DNA from: Sclerotinia nivalis
Lineage: Eukaryota > Ascomycota > Leotiomycetes > Helotiales > Sclerotiniaceae
NCBI GenBank assembly: GCA_029531795.1
Contig: JAPEIS010000001.1
Location: 186,001-250,000 of the forward strand
Direction of reading: 5' to 3'
Length of the DNA: 64,000 nt
Shown here: positions 10,666 to 23,030 of the stretch, in pieces
Layout: each line of letters opens with the position of its first letter
How positions within the stretch are numbered: the stretch's first letter is position 1
Position numbers and translations under genes: made by a program
The notes under the pieces: generated by a model
Databases searched by the model: none
Told to the model about the DNA's origin: nothing
The model's input: the letters and a program-made list of their open reading frames with translations, nothing else

Positions 10666-13600
10666 CTAGTATGGAATTCCATTGGTCAAAAGCTGGAACT
10701 GATCATAAACCCCAGTAGAATAACTACCATAACTTCTCTTAACTAAGCCTCTCATGAATGTCGCAGCCTCAGCTTCCGTTTTATCCAGCACAAATCTATC
10801 TCTGAAATGCTGAATAGACTCAGGCTTGAAGCAAGGAAGACCAGAATCCATCATGAGCATAACGAGTTGCGACAACTTCTCTGTATATGGGCGAGAGGCC
10901 AAATAAGCCTTCACACACAGTTCCTCGAACCATTTGAATGCTTGATGTTCTGTGCTTCCTCCCATCACAGCTACCATTTCCGTTGTGAGTTTGAATGGTG
11001 CTCTCTCGAATTTGACACCACCAGGTGCGATGTCAAAGCAGAATCCAAAATCAATGTGTAGAATGTGTCCAGCATCATCAATCATGATGTTACCGTTATG
11101 TCGGTCCTTGAATTGCAATAAGAAAGAGATAACTGAGTATGCAGCCATACTTTTGACAAAGTTGGCGCGCGCTTCTTGGAATCTAAGGGAATCCTCGTTT
11201 CCGTACTTAGATATGAAATAGTCAAATAGACCATTCACAGCCTCTCTTCCAAGCATATCACGCGAGATGGAGTTTGGCAAAACGTCAATAACACCGCAAC
11301 CAGGTGCTGTCGCAGTAACACGATAGGGGAAAACGTAAACATCAAGCCCAACGTTATTGAAGATCCCGCGGAACGCAGCGATCATTTGAAGAGCGAGGAC
11401 GTCTTGACGACAGTCATCACCAACCTTGAAAATGGCTGATTGCCAAATCTCAATGGAATTGTCATTCGAGGTGCTTCCATTTTTGTTGGTCTCTTCAAGC
11501 ATGTCATCCGTGCCTTCCATGTCATTACCTATACTTTTCTTAATGCGGAAGGTTGCCATATACGGCGCTTTAGCATGACTTTGCAGTGGCTTTCCGGATT
11601 GTCGATCAATACCAATTACCACACCATCAGGGTTACTAGGGAGGTAGACTCCAACCTCCACCTTGATTTTGCGCAATTCTTCTTCAATTTTCTGTTTCTT
11701 CTCTGGCTTTGGCCGTTTGATGTATGGCTTCAGCTTGCCGGAAATGCTAGTAACTTCGTCAAAGAATGTGAATTCGCGCTCATAGAAGGCCCTATCAACA
11801 TCTGAGAAGGACTCAATCATGCGATTCATAACTTTATCGAGTGTAGGTTTGACAGGATCAGGCTAAATTTGTTAGCTTAATAATTTGAGATATACGAGTC
11901 ACTTACAATTTGAGAATCTTCGTCTTTGAAAGCATTGGCCTTCATGTTCCAGATAATTTGATGTGCAAAAAGCTGTGAGAACTTCGCAGTTTCGACAATA
12001 TATCGCTCAGCATATCCCAAGTCATCATAACGCAACGTTTGAACTATCTGCGGCACGTAAAAGAACGTGACGTCTACAGGATGGCTTTCCAAAGCCCGCA
12101 TAGCATATTGAATGACAAAGGGATGATTTCGGTATGACGGTAAGAAATATGTAACAGCAGATATCGGATTAACAGGAGCCCAGTATAAAAGGTACTACTT
12201 TTGTCAGCTTATTTTCAAACAGTACAGGCCTTTCATATCACCTACCTTCATTTGGAATGTCACATCAGGTGGCAAGGTATCGCCAAGTAATACATGAACT
12301 GCTTCAGGCTCCGATACTGCTTTGTCGGGAAAGTGAAGCAATAGCGAGCGGATTTCTTGGTGCAACCTCGCCGAAGGAAATCTAGAAACAAGCTGTATAG
12401 CCAAAGATGGGCTTTCGTTCCAAGCGGTTTGCACCAGAGGAAGTAGCGTTGCATCGTTAGCCGCTCTGGCGGGAGTGGGCACTTGAATATCGCGGCCTTG
12501 ACGTAAAGGATCGAGCCAAACATTCAACCTAGTCTGTTCACTTTCTATCAAAATGTGCAAAAGCTCCTCCTTCGCTTGCATCAATTGAAGCATAGCTGTG
12601 GGTATGGGACCTGTCATTGTAACGCTTCTAAACGCTAGAACGACGTCGTTCAATAAGCGAGTCTCAGCTTTCAATTGCAGACGGTTACCACCAAATGACC
12701 ACCGAGGTGGGAATGTAAACCAACTGAGAGCAGCAGAGAGAATCTTGTCCTTTAGTCTACACTTAGAGGGAAAGTCGAGAGTAGTAGTGTGTCTTAGGAC
12801 TCGTAAGCCAAACAAGACGACTTGGAATCTGATCTCTCGAGCAAGCGGGTGCCCAGTAGAATGTTTCAAGCTATCCAGTGTCAAGTTCAGGATTCTGAGG
12901 AATGTCTTCTCGGTGTGCGAGCTACCAAGACGAGTGGCATTGAAATGACTACTAAGGAGTTGTAGAAGTCGCATGTGGGGAGCAAGCATATTGTTAACAG
13001 CGTGTTGCTTCTTGGCCAGTACTGTCCTGTCGCTAGGTGCGAACTCCTCCTTGATGTAGAAAGGATCCTGATGACTATGGACGATCAGTTTCTGAGAGAG
13101 TATTGAACATTCGATTGTACTTACATGAACATGCCATTGAAAATACCTATTTTACGATGTGAAGTCAATTCCCACTGTTGAGCGATTTCCATCAGAATTC
13201 TAGGCTCCATGCTTGGGTTTTCGTTGATAACACCCAGCCATAATGAACTTCCTAGTTTGATTGACTGCTTGGTGAAGATAGCGAAAGGTATGGAAACGAG
13301 ATAGCGTATGATGGCACACTCATCCTTGTCACTTCGGCAGAGCAAAGCAGCAGCTCTCCTCAGTACATCACGGATTTCGCCAATGGCTATATGTTTCTTT
13401 TTGTGAATTTGCGCTTCGAGTTTGGCCAGAAGTGATACCGCGTCATCACAATCTTTGTCAGGCTTAGCTGTGATCGAAGGCCTGTGTTCATCGAGATACA
13501 TAGAGCGCAGCCATTCGGCGTTGTGGTCCGGAAGTGCTTCTGCATAGCGGTACTCTTGCCTTGTAGTGTATTGAGCAATGAAATCAGAGGCCGTGTTGAT

Positions 13601-16600
13601 ATTACAATCCCCATGGCGATCGATAGCCTCAAGCCTGTGGTCCATACTTGGAATTACAGCTCCCATCTCTGTGGCAAAAGACCGTCCCAGGGATATATGA
13701 CCATAAGCGCCTTCATCGTCATATTCTGAGAGGTATGTCTGTAGTAAGCCCTTTACATCTGCAGGAGCAATATTAATCACTGCTGTGACCCAGCCTTTAG
13801 CCTTCCTGTATAGAGCATCAAGCGTACGACGACGGAGGCCATAATCATCGGATAATTCAATAGTGATTTTTGATTTCTCAGAAGTAAAAGAGGATCTCAG
13901 TCCGTACTCATCGGTTTCGGCTTCCAAACAACTCATCCAAAGGAGTGACAACAGTTCAAGAAGTGCAAATAGAGAGGACTTTTGACAAAGGGCAGATGGG
14001 ACATCTCGTATTATCCTATCCGCGCAGTTCATTGCAGCTTGCTGTACTCTTTCAATTCGATAAGAACAACCAATAAATATTGATGCCAATTGCTTAGCAA
14101 CATGTGGGGCCGAAAATGTTGGGGTCAGGCCCGCTAAAGTTTTGCGCAAATAAATCTCCATCACGGCACCTGTGACAGCTTCCATCGTGCTGCTCATCTC
14201 ACCTCTGCGCATGCTAGGCTCAAGAAAGTATTTCAGGGCTTTGCTGCAGTCACCGGCATCAGCCCGTAGCGTTTCCACTAAATAAGCAGCCTGAAGGAAG
14301 ATGACTTTGCGATAACTAAGTGCATTGATTTCTCTAGCTCTACTAGGAAGAAGAGCTGTAAGGCGCTTTTTCTGTGTTGTTTCATGGTCCTGACTGATCC
14401 CTCGGCGTAACACCGTATTGAGTTCAATATCACTCTCCACTTGCTCACCTCGCTGCTCGGCAACAAGAGGCTTTGAATGGACCGCCAGGATACGTAACTC
14501 TTTCAGATAGAGCTGTCCACGCTCAGTGTTGGTGGTAAAGCCATGAACGACAATATTGAACCAAGCATCTCGTACCAAAGATAACATCTCCTCGCTGAGG
14601 TCATTGTCGGAAACCATATTATTGGTGGAGAAAAAGACTGCCAGGGGCTGCAGTAATTGTGCAATCTCTTTAGCTGCAGCTTCTACATCGCCTTCTCGCG
14701 TGCTGTGCCCTTGATGGACGTCGCCTTTGCTAATGATGTCCTCTAGTAAATTCCCGAGATATATGTCATGTAAAGGAGAATCTTTGCGCAAATTAGAGGA
14801 AAGGAAATTCCGGCCTTTCATTACCTAGATTGGGTTAGATGATGTGGTACTTAGAGCTTTTTTGTGAACTTACAGCATGCAGTATGATTTCGTTGTTTTT
14901 CATGACACCTAGATGCGTGATTTTTCCATAAAGCTTGAGCAATGACCGGAACTCTAGAGGCCCTCCACATAATGACAATTCTGCTGCAGCTGTGACGATA
15001 CGAGCATCGATTAGTTGGTTGATTTTATCGATCTTCTGCAGGAGCATGGATTGGGCCAAAGCAATAATTTTAGAATCTTTACAGTCTCCAGCGATAGCAC
15101 ATATAGCTTGTACAACATTGCCATAGACGGCAGAAGTTTCTTCTTCTGTGAAGATTTCCAAGGATATAGAACTGCCATTAGAATTCTTTCCATAGAGGGT
15201 TGTCTGTGCAGCTCCATCCAGCGCCAGGTCTCCGTTAGGTACAGAAGGAGCTTTATCCGCATGACTTGCACCAGAGCTGAGAACATTTCCTAACGTATAA
15301 AGGGTAGTTATTATAGCATCCTGGGATAAATTATGCAGAACATATGCGAGGCATGCGCAGGCAACCCCAATTGTATTCCCTTGTGGATTGCCCTGAACGA
15401 TGAATCGTGGTAGAAGACGACTGACTTCTGGTGCCAACTGAGGAGCAAGTTTAGAGATCAAGGCCATTGAGCGAAGGACAACATTGGCCAAAGTCTCATC
15501 TGCCATTTGTACAGGGTCCGCCAGGGTGTCCTCAAGCCAGGACATGAGCGTTTCAGGTTCAACTTCATCATCACTTACATTCAACATTGCAGAATTCAGA
15601 TAGGTTGTTATAGCACTTGCTTTGACCGAAAATGCCAGTCTTTGTTGCCAGGCAGAGCCCAAACGGAGATAATCTGCGCCGTCTTCAAGAAGACCTATTT
15701 CAATCGAAGCAATATTTGCCAGGGTATTAACTGTGTCGGAATCAACCTGCTCGTTACGGGGTGAATTAGGCCTCGATTCTTCAAGGCGAGACATCAGAAC
15801 GCTTAAGACATCATGACCTTTAAGACTGTCGGCATCAACGAGGAGGAGTGATGAGCTTGCAACAAGTAGCCACATAAAGCTCCGTTGTAAAAGCATGGCA
15901 CCCAATGGCCGACCAATAGCTGCATAATGACGAACATATCTCTTCCACTCTTTTACGTGACTGCTCTGGAGATGGGTATTGCGGATGGTTGAGAAGGCTG
16001 TCTCTATTGCCACCAAAAAGCCTTCTGACAAAATAACCTTAACACGTTCACATAGGTCCAATCTCTCCCTTGCACTCCAAAAATTGGCCAGAGAAGCTAC
16101 TGCATCTAAAAAGCCCAAAAGAGATATCGTTACGGTTGCAACGTGAATTGCCTCTTCGATCTCAGTCGCATACTCTGAACTAACCCCTCGATTCTCTGTG
16201 GCAGTCTCACTGGCATGTACACAATTGTCTAGATATATCGACAACTTTTCGGAAATGAGTTTTTGTAGATGACCATGTTTGGTACCAATTGATAGAAGAG
16301 CCGTCGTGAGGTTGTAGCTTAGTGCTTCGACGGGAGACGGTTCGATCGCACGGAAAAGGGGGGATTGCACAAACAATTGGGTATGGGCCTCGAGAACGTA
16401 TGGGCTCAACTGACTGGTGAGCTTCTCCGCGCTGTACGTACTATCGATTAGAGGGGCGGCTTTGCATAAAGCCAGAAGTACTTCAAACTCCCTAATGTTC
16501 TGCTCTGGGTATTAGCATTCTGCCCATTGAGGGATGTCCCCCTTTTCCGTACCATGGGAGAGCCCGCCAGAGAGCCCGAAGGATCATTGTTAACTCCATT

Positions 16601-16813
16601 CACACGCCCGGATAACTTATTATTGCCAGGAGAAACTCGACAGAGCCTCTCAATATCAGAACCCTCAAAATCTCCAGTTGATGACGTCGCAGAGAGCTCA
16701 GCTATTTTAGCCAGCGCATTTCGCCGTATGCTTCTTGGGAGGCTGTAAACAAACGTTTAGTATTTGAAAACTATTAAAATATAACCAAACGAGAACTACA
16801 CATACCTAGCCAT
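10666..16813 (-). CDS. STT4: Phosphatidylinositol 4-kinase, STT4/PI4KA type
   Basis: Makes PI4P at the plasma membrane, feeding PI(4,5)P2 synthesis, cell-wall integrity and actin control. Seven exons: 16813-16806 (8 coding nt), 16742-16553, 16499-14874, 14824-13125, 13074-12246, 12194-11907 and 11862-10666. All are GT-AG and phases agree, giving 1945 aa, close to the usual ~1900. The long N-terminal half is a helical-repeat scaffold. The lipid-kinase unique/PIK region leads to the catalytic domain: GDDCRQDVLALQMI, then the catalytic loop DRHNGNIMI (about residues 1800-1808) and HIDFGF with DFG near 1818-1820. The end FQLLTNGIPY is the conserved C-terminal tail. The third junction (13125/13074) was placed so that the frame continues as FIHQDPFYIKEEFAPSD. 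It is divergent from the proteasome gene. Confidence 0.95.
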
Positions 16814-17090
16814 CTTTTTTTTTGTAAATAACCATCCGCTATTGAGGCATAATTAATTATCATGAATTATAGTGACTGGCTTCCTCATTTCCTATTAATA
16901 CTATAAAGTTGTTCCGTGCAGCTACCCCTGTCAGAAAGATTGGCGCTAGTTATCACCAGGCTGAAGGTCGACACGACATCTACAGTGAGATACCTTTGTA
17001 CCTCAAATTCCAAACCTCTCCAACATTTACCAGATTCTCACGAAACTCATCGTATTCCAACTTCAGAGATACCCAAATACGATAATCAAG
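16814..17090. promoter_or_regulatory. Shared divergent promoter, STT4 / PRE7
   Basis: 277 bp lie between the two start codons. I saw no copy of the yeast proteasome control element (PACE). Confidence 0.6.
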
Positions 17091-17933
17091 ATGTCCATGT
17101 TCAGTCAAAACCCTCTCATGAATGGTCCAAATTACTCCTTCAATCAAGCTCCAACCAAGCAAGGTGACGGTTTCACACATCATGGTTTCTACCCGTACGA
17201 ATATCTTTCGACTTTAAGGGCCTTACAAAACTAACATTTTTCTAGATACACCGATAACGGTGGTTCTACTCTAGCAATCTCAGGTTCCGACTTCACCATC
17301 GTCGCCGGCGATACTCGTTCCACATCCGGATACAATATCAACACAAGATACCAACCAAAAGTCTTCAAGATCGGTGGCACAACCGCAGCTCAAGATGATG
17401 CAACTCTTGTCCTCTCCGTCGTAGGATTTGCTGCAGATGGTGAAGCACTTAAGGAACGCCTCGATGCAATCGTCAAGATGTACCGATACCAGCACGGCAA
17501 GCCCATGAGTGTTAAAGCTTGCGCTCAACGATTAGCAACCATTTTATATAGCAAGCGATTCTTCCCATACTACGTTACTGCGATTCTTGGGGGATTGGAT
17601 GAGGAGGGAAAGGGAGCAGTTTACAGTTATGATCCTGTTGGAAGTTACGAGAGGGAACAGTGTAGGGCCGCAGGTGCTGCAGCCAGTTTGATCATGCCTT
17701 TCTTGGACAACCAGGTCAATTTCAAGAATCAATATATGCCGGGAAGTGGGGTAGGACATGAATTGGCAGAAAGAGAAAAGATTCCATTGCCTAGAAATGA
17801 AGTGGAGGACTTGGTTAAGGATGCCTTTGACAGTGCGGTGGAAAGACATATTGAGGTCGGTGATGGTTTACAGATGTTAATCATTACGAAAGATGGCATT
17901 GAGGAGATTTATAAGCCATTGAAGAGGGATTGA
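17091..17933 (+). CDS. PRE7: 20S proteasome subunit beta-6
   Basis: Non-catalytic beta subunit of the 20S core particle. Exons: 17091-17194 and 17246-17933 (51-nt intron, phase 2), 263 aa. The N-terminal propeptide-like stretch MSMFSQNPLMNGPNYSFNQ is followed by FYPYTDNGGSTLAISGSDF, the typical beta-6 entry in which no catalytic Thr is exposed. RSTSGYNINTRYQPKVF, ILGGLDEEGKGAVYSYDPVG and KDAFDSAVERHIEVGD are characteristic of beta-6. The second in-frame ATG (two codons downstream) is an alternative start. It is divergent from STT4. Confidence 0.95.
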
Positions 17934-18389
17934 GGTGCTCTTAAACAGAGCGGTGATGCGGATTTGTATTACTAGCAAGGCATGTGCATTCTTTAGCGAC
18001 TGCCTTTACGAGACCAGGTGTTGCTTTGGAATTCATGAACTTTGTCAGGACATCCAAATGAATTTGCATGTGGTGATTTGATAACATATTTGAAACTCGA
18101 AGGCATATCACAGATAATATAGCTTCATCGATTAAACACAGGTCAAACTGAATCACATAGGCACACACTCTCATTCCAAGATTTGCGAAAAAAGCTCAAT
18201 TGTACTAGTAACACATATTTACTGGCTGGTTAACTTCGGATTGATAAAGAATTCAGGTGAGCCGACTCTCGGGAGGAGCGACATAATGATTTTGTTGAAG
18301 GTGTCTCGAAGGCAAAACCATGAAAATGTTCCAATGTAGAAGCTCTGCTAAGGAAGCTCGAACCGCCGACCGGGCAGTGGAGCACTATT
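17934..18389. other. Convergent 3' region, 456 bp
   Basis: Lies between the 3' ends of the proteasome gene and the HAD hydrolase gene, which converge. Only 3' untranslated sequence is expected; no gene is seen. Confidence 0.6.
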
Positions 18390-19247
18390 TTAAAGTTCCA
18401 TATTCTCTTCTGGATGAATAACAATGTTTTCGAAGTCTGGAACAGCTTCAACCGACAGATCACCTGTGAGATTCTTGCATAATGAGCGAAGCCTATTACT
18501 CCCATCTTCTCCCACCATGACACCTTTAACAGAAGTATCAAAGAGGCATTCGACGTCTGTATCACTATCGCCGTAATATACTGCTTGAGAAGTCTCGTCG
18601 AATCTCCAAGATTTGAGCAACTGGCGCATTGCGGATAGTTTCGTGTCCCCTGATACCAAGATAGTTCTTACTCCAGTATCCTCAAATAAAGGACCCCTGA
18701 TGAAGCCATTTTCGTCGGGAGAATTCGCTAGAATTGGTATGTCGATCTCTTTTCCCAGACACTGTTCCAAAACGCCTTTGATGAAGTCCTTCGAGAAACT
18801 GCCTGAGATGACTCCCCAGACACCATTTCGTCTCTCGATCTGTTCCACAAGTCCGATGAAGCCTTTTCTGATTTGTACATCCCCTGACAAGACAGCGGCC
18901 TTACCAGCAGATTCCCATTCTTCTTTAGAAATGCCTGCAAACAGACCTGATCTGTTGATACGATCGATGCTTCTCAGCTCTACATCTTTCAGAGCTCTAC
19001 TCACACCAAACGCGAAGACCAATGGTGCTGTCGTTTTGGGCATCTCGAGGAAGTATTTTCCAATGAATTCACCACGCTCATTGTCGTATGGTTTGGTTAA
19101 GTCCTCCCATGTCCTCGAGAAATCATTGCCTAGGACACGTTGATGGGCAACTCCAACATTTGCAATGAGTTTGCAAGTGTCTTCTCTGGTGATTGTTCCG
19201 TCGAAATCAAAGATGAAATGAGTACCATGAGCCGAAAGATTCGCCAT
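18390..19247 (-). CDS. HAD-superfamily phosphatase-like hydrolase
   Basis: Single-exon gene, 285 aa. HAD motif I is FDFDGTI (Asp14 nucleophile, Asp16 acid/base). Motif II is GVISGSFS. A Lys-containing stretch follows (GDTKLSAMRQLLKSW), and motif IV is YYGDSDTDVECL with the metal-binding Asp pair. The long helical cap between motifs I and II fits the phosphoserine-phosphatase-like subfamily. The order suggests a small cytosolic phosphatase; the substrate is unknown. The start at 19247 is the first ATG and sits 10 residues before motif I, as usual. It converges with the proteasome gene. Confidence 0.85.
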   Translation of the reverse strand: MANLSAHGTHFIFDFDGTITREDTCKLIANVGVAHQRVLGNDFSRTWEDLTKPYDNERGEFIGKYFLEMPKTTAPLVFAFGVSRALKDVELRSIDRINRSGLFAGISKEEWESAGKAAVLSGDVQIRKGFIGLVEQIERRNGVWGVISGSFSKDFIKGVLEQCLGKEIDIPILANSPDENGFIRGPLFEDTGVRTILVSGDTKLSAMRQLLKSWRFDETSQAVYYGDSDTDVECLFDTSVKGVMVGEDGSNRLRSLCKNLTGDLSVEAVPDFENIVIHPEENMEL

Positions 19248-19900
19248 GATGTACTGTATTCTTGCTTGGTGTAACAGACAATTAGGACTTTAACCGGAAG
19301 GATATGAGAAGAAGATTTGTGAATTGGAAGAGAGATGGTGGCAAGCATGGCTTCGAAAACAAGAAAAGGTTACCATTCAAATCGAACTTGCCTTTAACTA
19401 CCTAATATAACTCATAGCACTTTCCAAATGTTCCACTCCAAATTTGAATTGCTCTCGGGTATTCCAAATAGGAGTAACAATTAAATGATCCTTTCTTTAG
19501 CCTTATTTACTTCGTTGATGCTGTGGATGGCTTATTTTGGTATTATGGATTATCTCGTCCACGGCGGCGTGACGAGCACATGATCATGACTTCTGTTCTG
19601 TTCTACTAAAATGTTGCCAAGACCAATCTAGTGGCTTGATATTTGTAGGGTTGATTACTAAGCGACAACACCAAAAGACACCTTGACCACCACTCGAGCT
19701 ACTTCGTCTTCTCCTTCGTCTTCTCCATCTTCACTTCCATTAACCATTTAACTGTCACATTGAACATGATATCTCATCGGTCTATGGAGTGGTCAGGGAC
19801 TTAATTAATAGTTTGAGTTTGATTTCCGTCATCATATTGAAAATTGAATGATTGTTACAGTTATCATTTATGAAATATTCTCACCCATCTGGGAAGGATT

Positions 19901-19944
19901 CCAGCATTTTCCAGCATTTTCCAGCATTTTCTAGCATTTTCCAG
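19901..19944. repeat. 10-bp tandem repeat, four units
   Basis: Unit ccagcatttt, with one substitution in the fourth copy, then a partial unit. Confidence 0.9.
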
Positions 19945-20043
19945 TGATTGCTTCATGCTTCAGTGACCTAATATCTCCTGACATCTATTTACCCCTCATT
20001 TATTCTTTGCATTTCTATTTGCCCTCAAATATTGAAGTCGACA

Positions 20044-20125
20044 TTCTAGAACATGCTGGCGCTCAATTGAATATTGATTATTACATCACCCTAGTAATTT
20101 CTAGCACATGCCAGAAGTCCCAGAA
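20044..20125 (+). promoter_or_regulatory. Heat-shock elements
   Basis: TTCTAGAA at 20044-20051 is a perfect inverted nTTCnnGAAn pair. A gapped run follows: TTC at 20099-20101, GAA at 20114-20116 and GAA at 20123-20125. A TATA-like TATTTAAA sits at 20141-20148. Together these fit Hsf1 control of the adjacent Hsp20 gene. Confidence 0.6.
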
Positions 20126-20304
20126 ATCCATCAGATCAAATATTTAAAGGTAGGCTCAGTCTCTGAATACCCTCCTCTCTTTCTTCTACATCAACACAAG
20201 AATCTTCAATACAATTCATGCAATCTTGCTATCGAAAAGCTACAAAACTTCCAGTCGCAACAACTATCAAACGAATTCTCAAACCACAAACAACCACACG
20301 CAAA

Positions 20305-20946
20305 ATGTCTCTCTTCCCAAGATCATATCTCACAAACGAAGCTACCTCCTTTCACCCTCTTTTCCGCCTTCTCGATGACTTCGATCAATACAGCAGCGGC
20401 CGTAGCGGCGAGAGCCACCGTCATGGCCGCAACAACGTCATGAAAACCTGGACTCCTAAGTTCGACGTCAAGGAAGCCGGCGAGGTTTATGAACTTCAGG
20501 GTGAACTCCCAGGTATCGAACAAAAGGATATCGATATCGAATTCATCGATGATCAAACACTCAACATCCGTGGACGTACCGAGCGCTCTTACACTTCCGG
20601 CACTCCACCAGCTGGTTTCGTCGAGGATGCACCCAAATCTGGTCAAATCACTGAAGGTGGTGAGGGCGAGCACAAAGACAAGGCCCATCAACCAACCGTC
20701 GAAGACGAAGATGCGGAAAATCAAGAGGGCAACCAACAAGTCACCAAACACGAGCAGGAAAAGTCCAAGGAGCCTGAGCACAGATACTGGGTTTCTGAGC
20801 GCAGCGTTGGTGAATTCTCTCGATCATTCAGCTTCCCAGTTCGCGTCAACCAGGATGAGGTTAAAGCTAGCATGAAGAACGGTATTCTTAGCATTACCGT
20901 TCCAAAGGCTAAGAAGCAAGAAAGCCGCAAGATCGCCATTCAGTAA
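20305..20946 (+). CDS. Small heat-shock protein, Hsp20/Hsp30 type, with an acidic insert
   Basis: ATP-independent holdase of the alpha-crystallin family. Single exon, 213 aa from the ATG at 20305 (MSLFPRSYL); an in-frame ATG at 20218 would add 29 poorly conserved residues. The alpha-crystallin domain starts at WTPKFDVKEAGEVYELQGEL and continues DIDIEFIDDQTLNIRGRTE. It is then split by about 70 acidic, Lys/Glu-rich residues before RYWVSERSVGEFSRSFSFP and GILSITVPK, which carries the conserved I/V-x-I/V-type end. Such a split domain is typical of fungal Hsp30. Heat-shock elements lie 180-260 bp upstream. Confidence 0.92.
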   Translation: MSLFPRSYLTNEATSFHPLFRLLDDFDQYSSGRSGESHRHGRNNVMKTWTPKFDVKEAGEVYELQGELPGIEQKDIDIEFIDDQTLNIRGRTERSYTSGTPPAGFVEDAPKSGQITEGGEGEHKDKAHQPTVEDEDAENQEGNQQVTKHEQEKSKEPEHRYWVSERSVGEFSRSFSFPVRVNQDEVKASMKNGILSITVPKAKKQESRKIAIQ

Positions 20947-21547
20947 ATCATCACTCTACGATTTTCTGATCACCTCTACGACATTACGAAGGAATTGATG
21001 AAAGGGAGTTAGCAATGAGTATTTTGGCACTGGCATTTTTAGCGATGGATTAACTATGGTATTTTCATGGAGGAAAGCGGGAGGACTACAGATGAAAATG
21101 GATTCGGTTTCGGAGGGGTGTTGATGGGGAGGAATTTCACAGTGCGACGAGTTTAATTTTCTACTTCTTTGCTCCGATGGCTTTAATCATATCAATTCGA
21201 TCCTTCCTGTACACAGAATTAATAAAAAGCGGTTTCTATCAAAATTTGTTGTTTGATAACATACTAGTGAATTTGAAAGTGATAAAAGAATAGGCATAAA
21301 ATGTATAAATACTTACACGCTACGTACTAAATACTCGACGTATCTCCAGCAACTCTAATGGAATTACATACCATCCAACCACCACATGACTTTCCCACCC
21401 CAATTCAAACTGACTACACGCATGCATAACAACTAGTATCACTCATTCATGCATACACATATCATCTACCAAACATCCGTACCTAACAAATACTCTTAGG
21501 TACATCTCCCATATCTTTATATATTCCCCAGAATCTTTGCTCCACCC

Positions 21548-21640
21548 CATCCTCATCCTCATCCTCATCCTCATCCTCATCCTCATCCTCATCCTCATCC
21601 TCATCCTCATCCTCATCCTCATCCTCATCCTCATCATCCT
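21548..21640. repeat. CATCCT hexamer microsatellite
   Basis: About 14-15 tandem units of CATCCT, ending in imperfect copies. It produces spurious open frames on both strands. Confidence 0.95.
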
Positions 21641-22287
21641 ACCTCATACCTCATACCTCACAACACCTCAACCCCCTCAAACCCCTCAATATTTAATCTC
21701 TTCACAGAACACAGAAAATCAATCATTCAATAAATACTATTGGTTTGTTCAATCAGTAGGTAGAGATAAAGGGTAGAGGTAGATAATCAGTAATTAATCA
21801 TACTATTCAATTTCGCCACCATATATTATTCACATGTCATACCCTATAACTCCACACCATATTTGTCTTTTCAGATACTAACCTAGGTAAGTAGATATAA
21901 GTAGACATCAAGTCGATAGATAGATAGATAGATCGATCTACAAGTACATATAAGCACATACAAACACAGCTACGAATTCACGATTCATCGCTCCATATTA
22001 ATCTTATACTCTACAACTATAGTTCATACTTGTATACTGGGTATACAGTATTATTCTACAAATAAAAACAAAAGTAAAAAGTTGTATTTCCTCACTCAAA
22101 ATTCAAAAGTATAAAATTCTTAAGCGAGTATACGTATATACACGAATAGAATTCGTTAAAAGAAGTTTGTATTCGTTTATATTATTTTGATCCAAGTAAT
22201 TTATCATTATATATATCAAAAGTATATTATCAAAAGAAATTATATCTTTTGATTTTTTCTAGAGGGAGGAGGGGGGATTCTAGAATT

Positions 22288-22349
22288 GGTCTTGAGTCTT
22301 GGGTTCTGAGTCTTGGGTTTTGAGGTCTTAAGTCTTGGGGTCTTGGGTT
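22288..22349. repeat. Degenerate TCTTGGG-type repeat
   Basis: Repeated GTCTTGGG / GAGTCTTGGG words in 60 bp; similar in style to the repeat at 47663-47711. Confidence 0.6.
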
Positions 22350-23030
22350 AGAATAATCTCTCATCCAATTTCGGGTAGCGAATCTTTGATATCTTTCTTT
22401 TTTTTGCTAGTTATTCCTTTAGGATGAAATATTAGCAAAATTTTGGATTTATTCTTATATTTATTTTCTGGCATCACTTTCTAGATTTTTGAGTGTTTAG
22501 GACTTTTCACCCTGGAATTTCCTAGACAGATAGTTGGATAGATCAAAGATCGTAGATGAGGTTTCATCTAGATAATGATTTAGATAAGTGACTACTTGAC
22601 AAGAATGACTGGTATAACATAACATTAAAATAGCCACATGCATGCAGACAGACAGACATGCACCAAATCGCAGATCAAATCAAATCAAATCGAAATCATG
22701 ACCGCAAGACTCCCTCGCTCATACACTCACCGACCACAAAGAAACAATTCACCTCTTTCTGAAAATCCAACCTCAACCTGCAGCTCAACCCCATCTCATG
22801 GATGCAATTTGTGATAATCGTGACTCGTAAGTCGTTTGCAACGTGTGATTCGCATCAATCCAAAATCTTCCATTCATCCAAAATATCGCCCCAAAAGAGA
22901 ATGTTAACGTGAGTTGTCCGGAATACATCATACAATGAAGAAAAATGTCCAAGCCAACTCAAAAAAGAAGAAGAAACTTTTCCGCGTGTCTTTCCATTTG
23001 ATATCCACATCAATATCCTTTTCGAAAACC

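Larger units (their letters stand above)
19248..20304. other. Intergenic, about 1.06 kb, upstream of the HAD gene and of the Hsp20 gene
   Basis: Divergent promoter region. It holds a 10-bp tandem repeat at 19901-19944 and heat-shock elements at 20044-20125, which belong to the chaperone gene on the right. Confidence 0.6.
20947..23030. other. Intergenic, about 2.1 kb, AT-rich with tandem repeats
   Basis: 3' flanks of the Hsp20 and YTH genes, which converge. Contains the hexamer repeat at 21548-21640 and the degenerate repeat at 22288-22349. No gene is seen. Confidence 0.55.

Noticed and set aside
20323..20781. Long minus-strand open frame (152 codons)
   Set aside because: Antisense shadow of the Hsp20 coding region.
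21443..21776. Met-Arg and Ile-Leu repeat peptides on both strands
   Set aside because: Translation of the CATCCT microsatellite.
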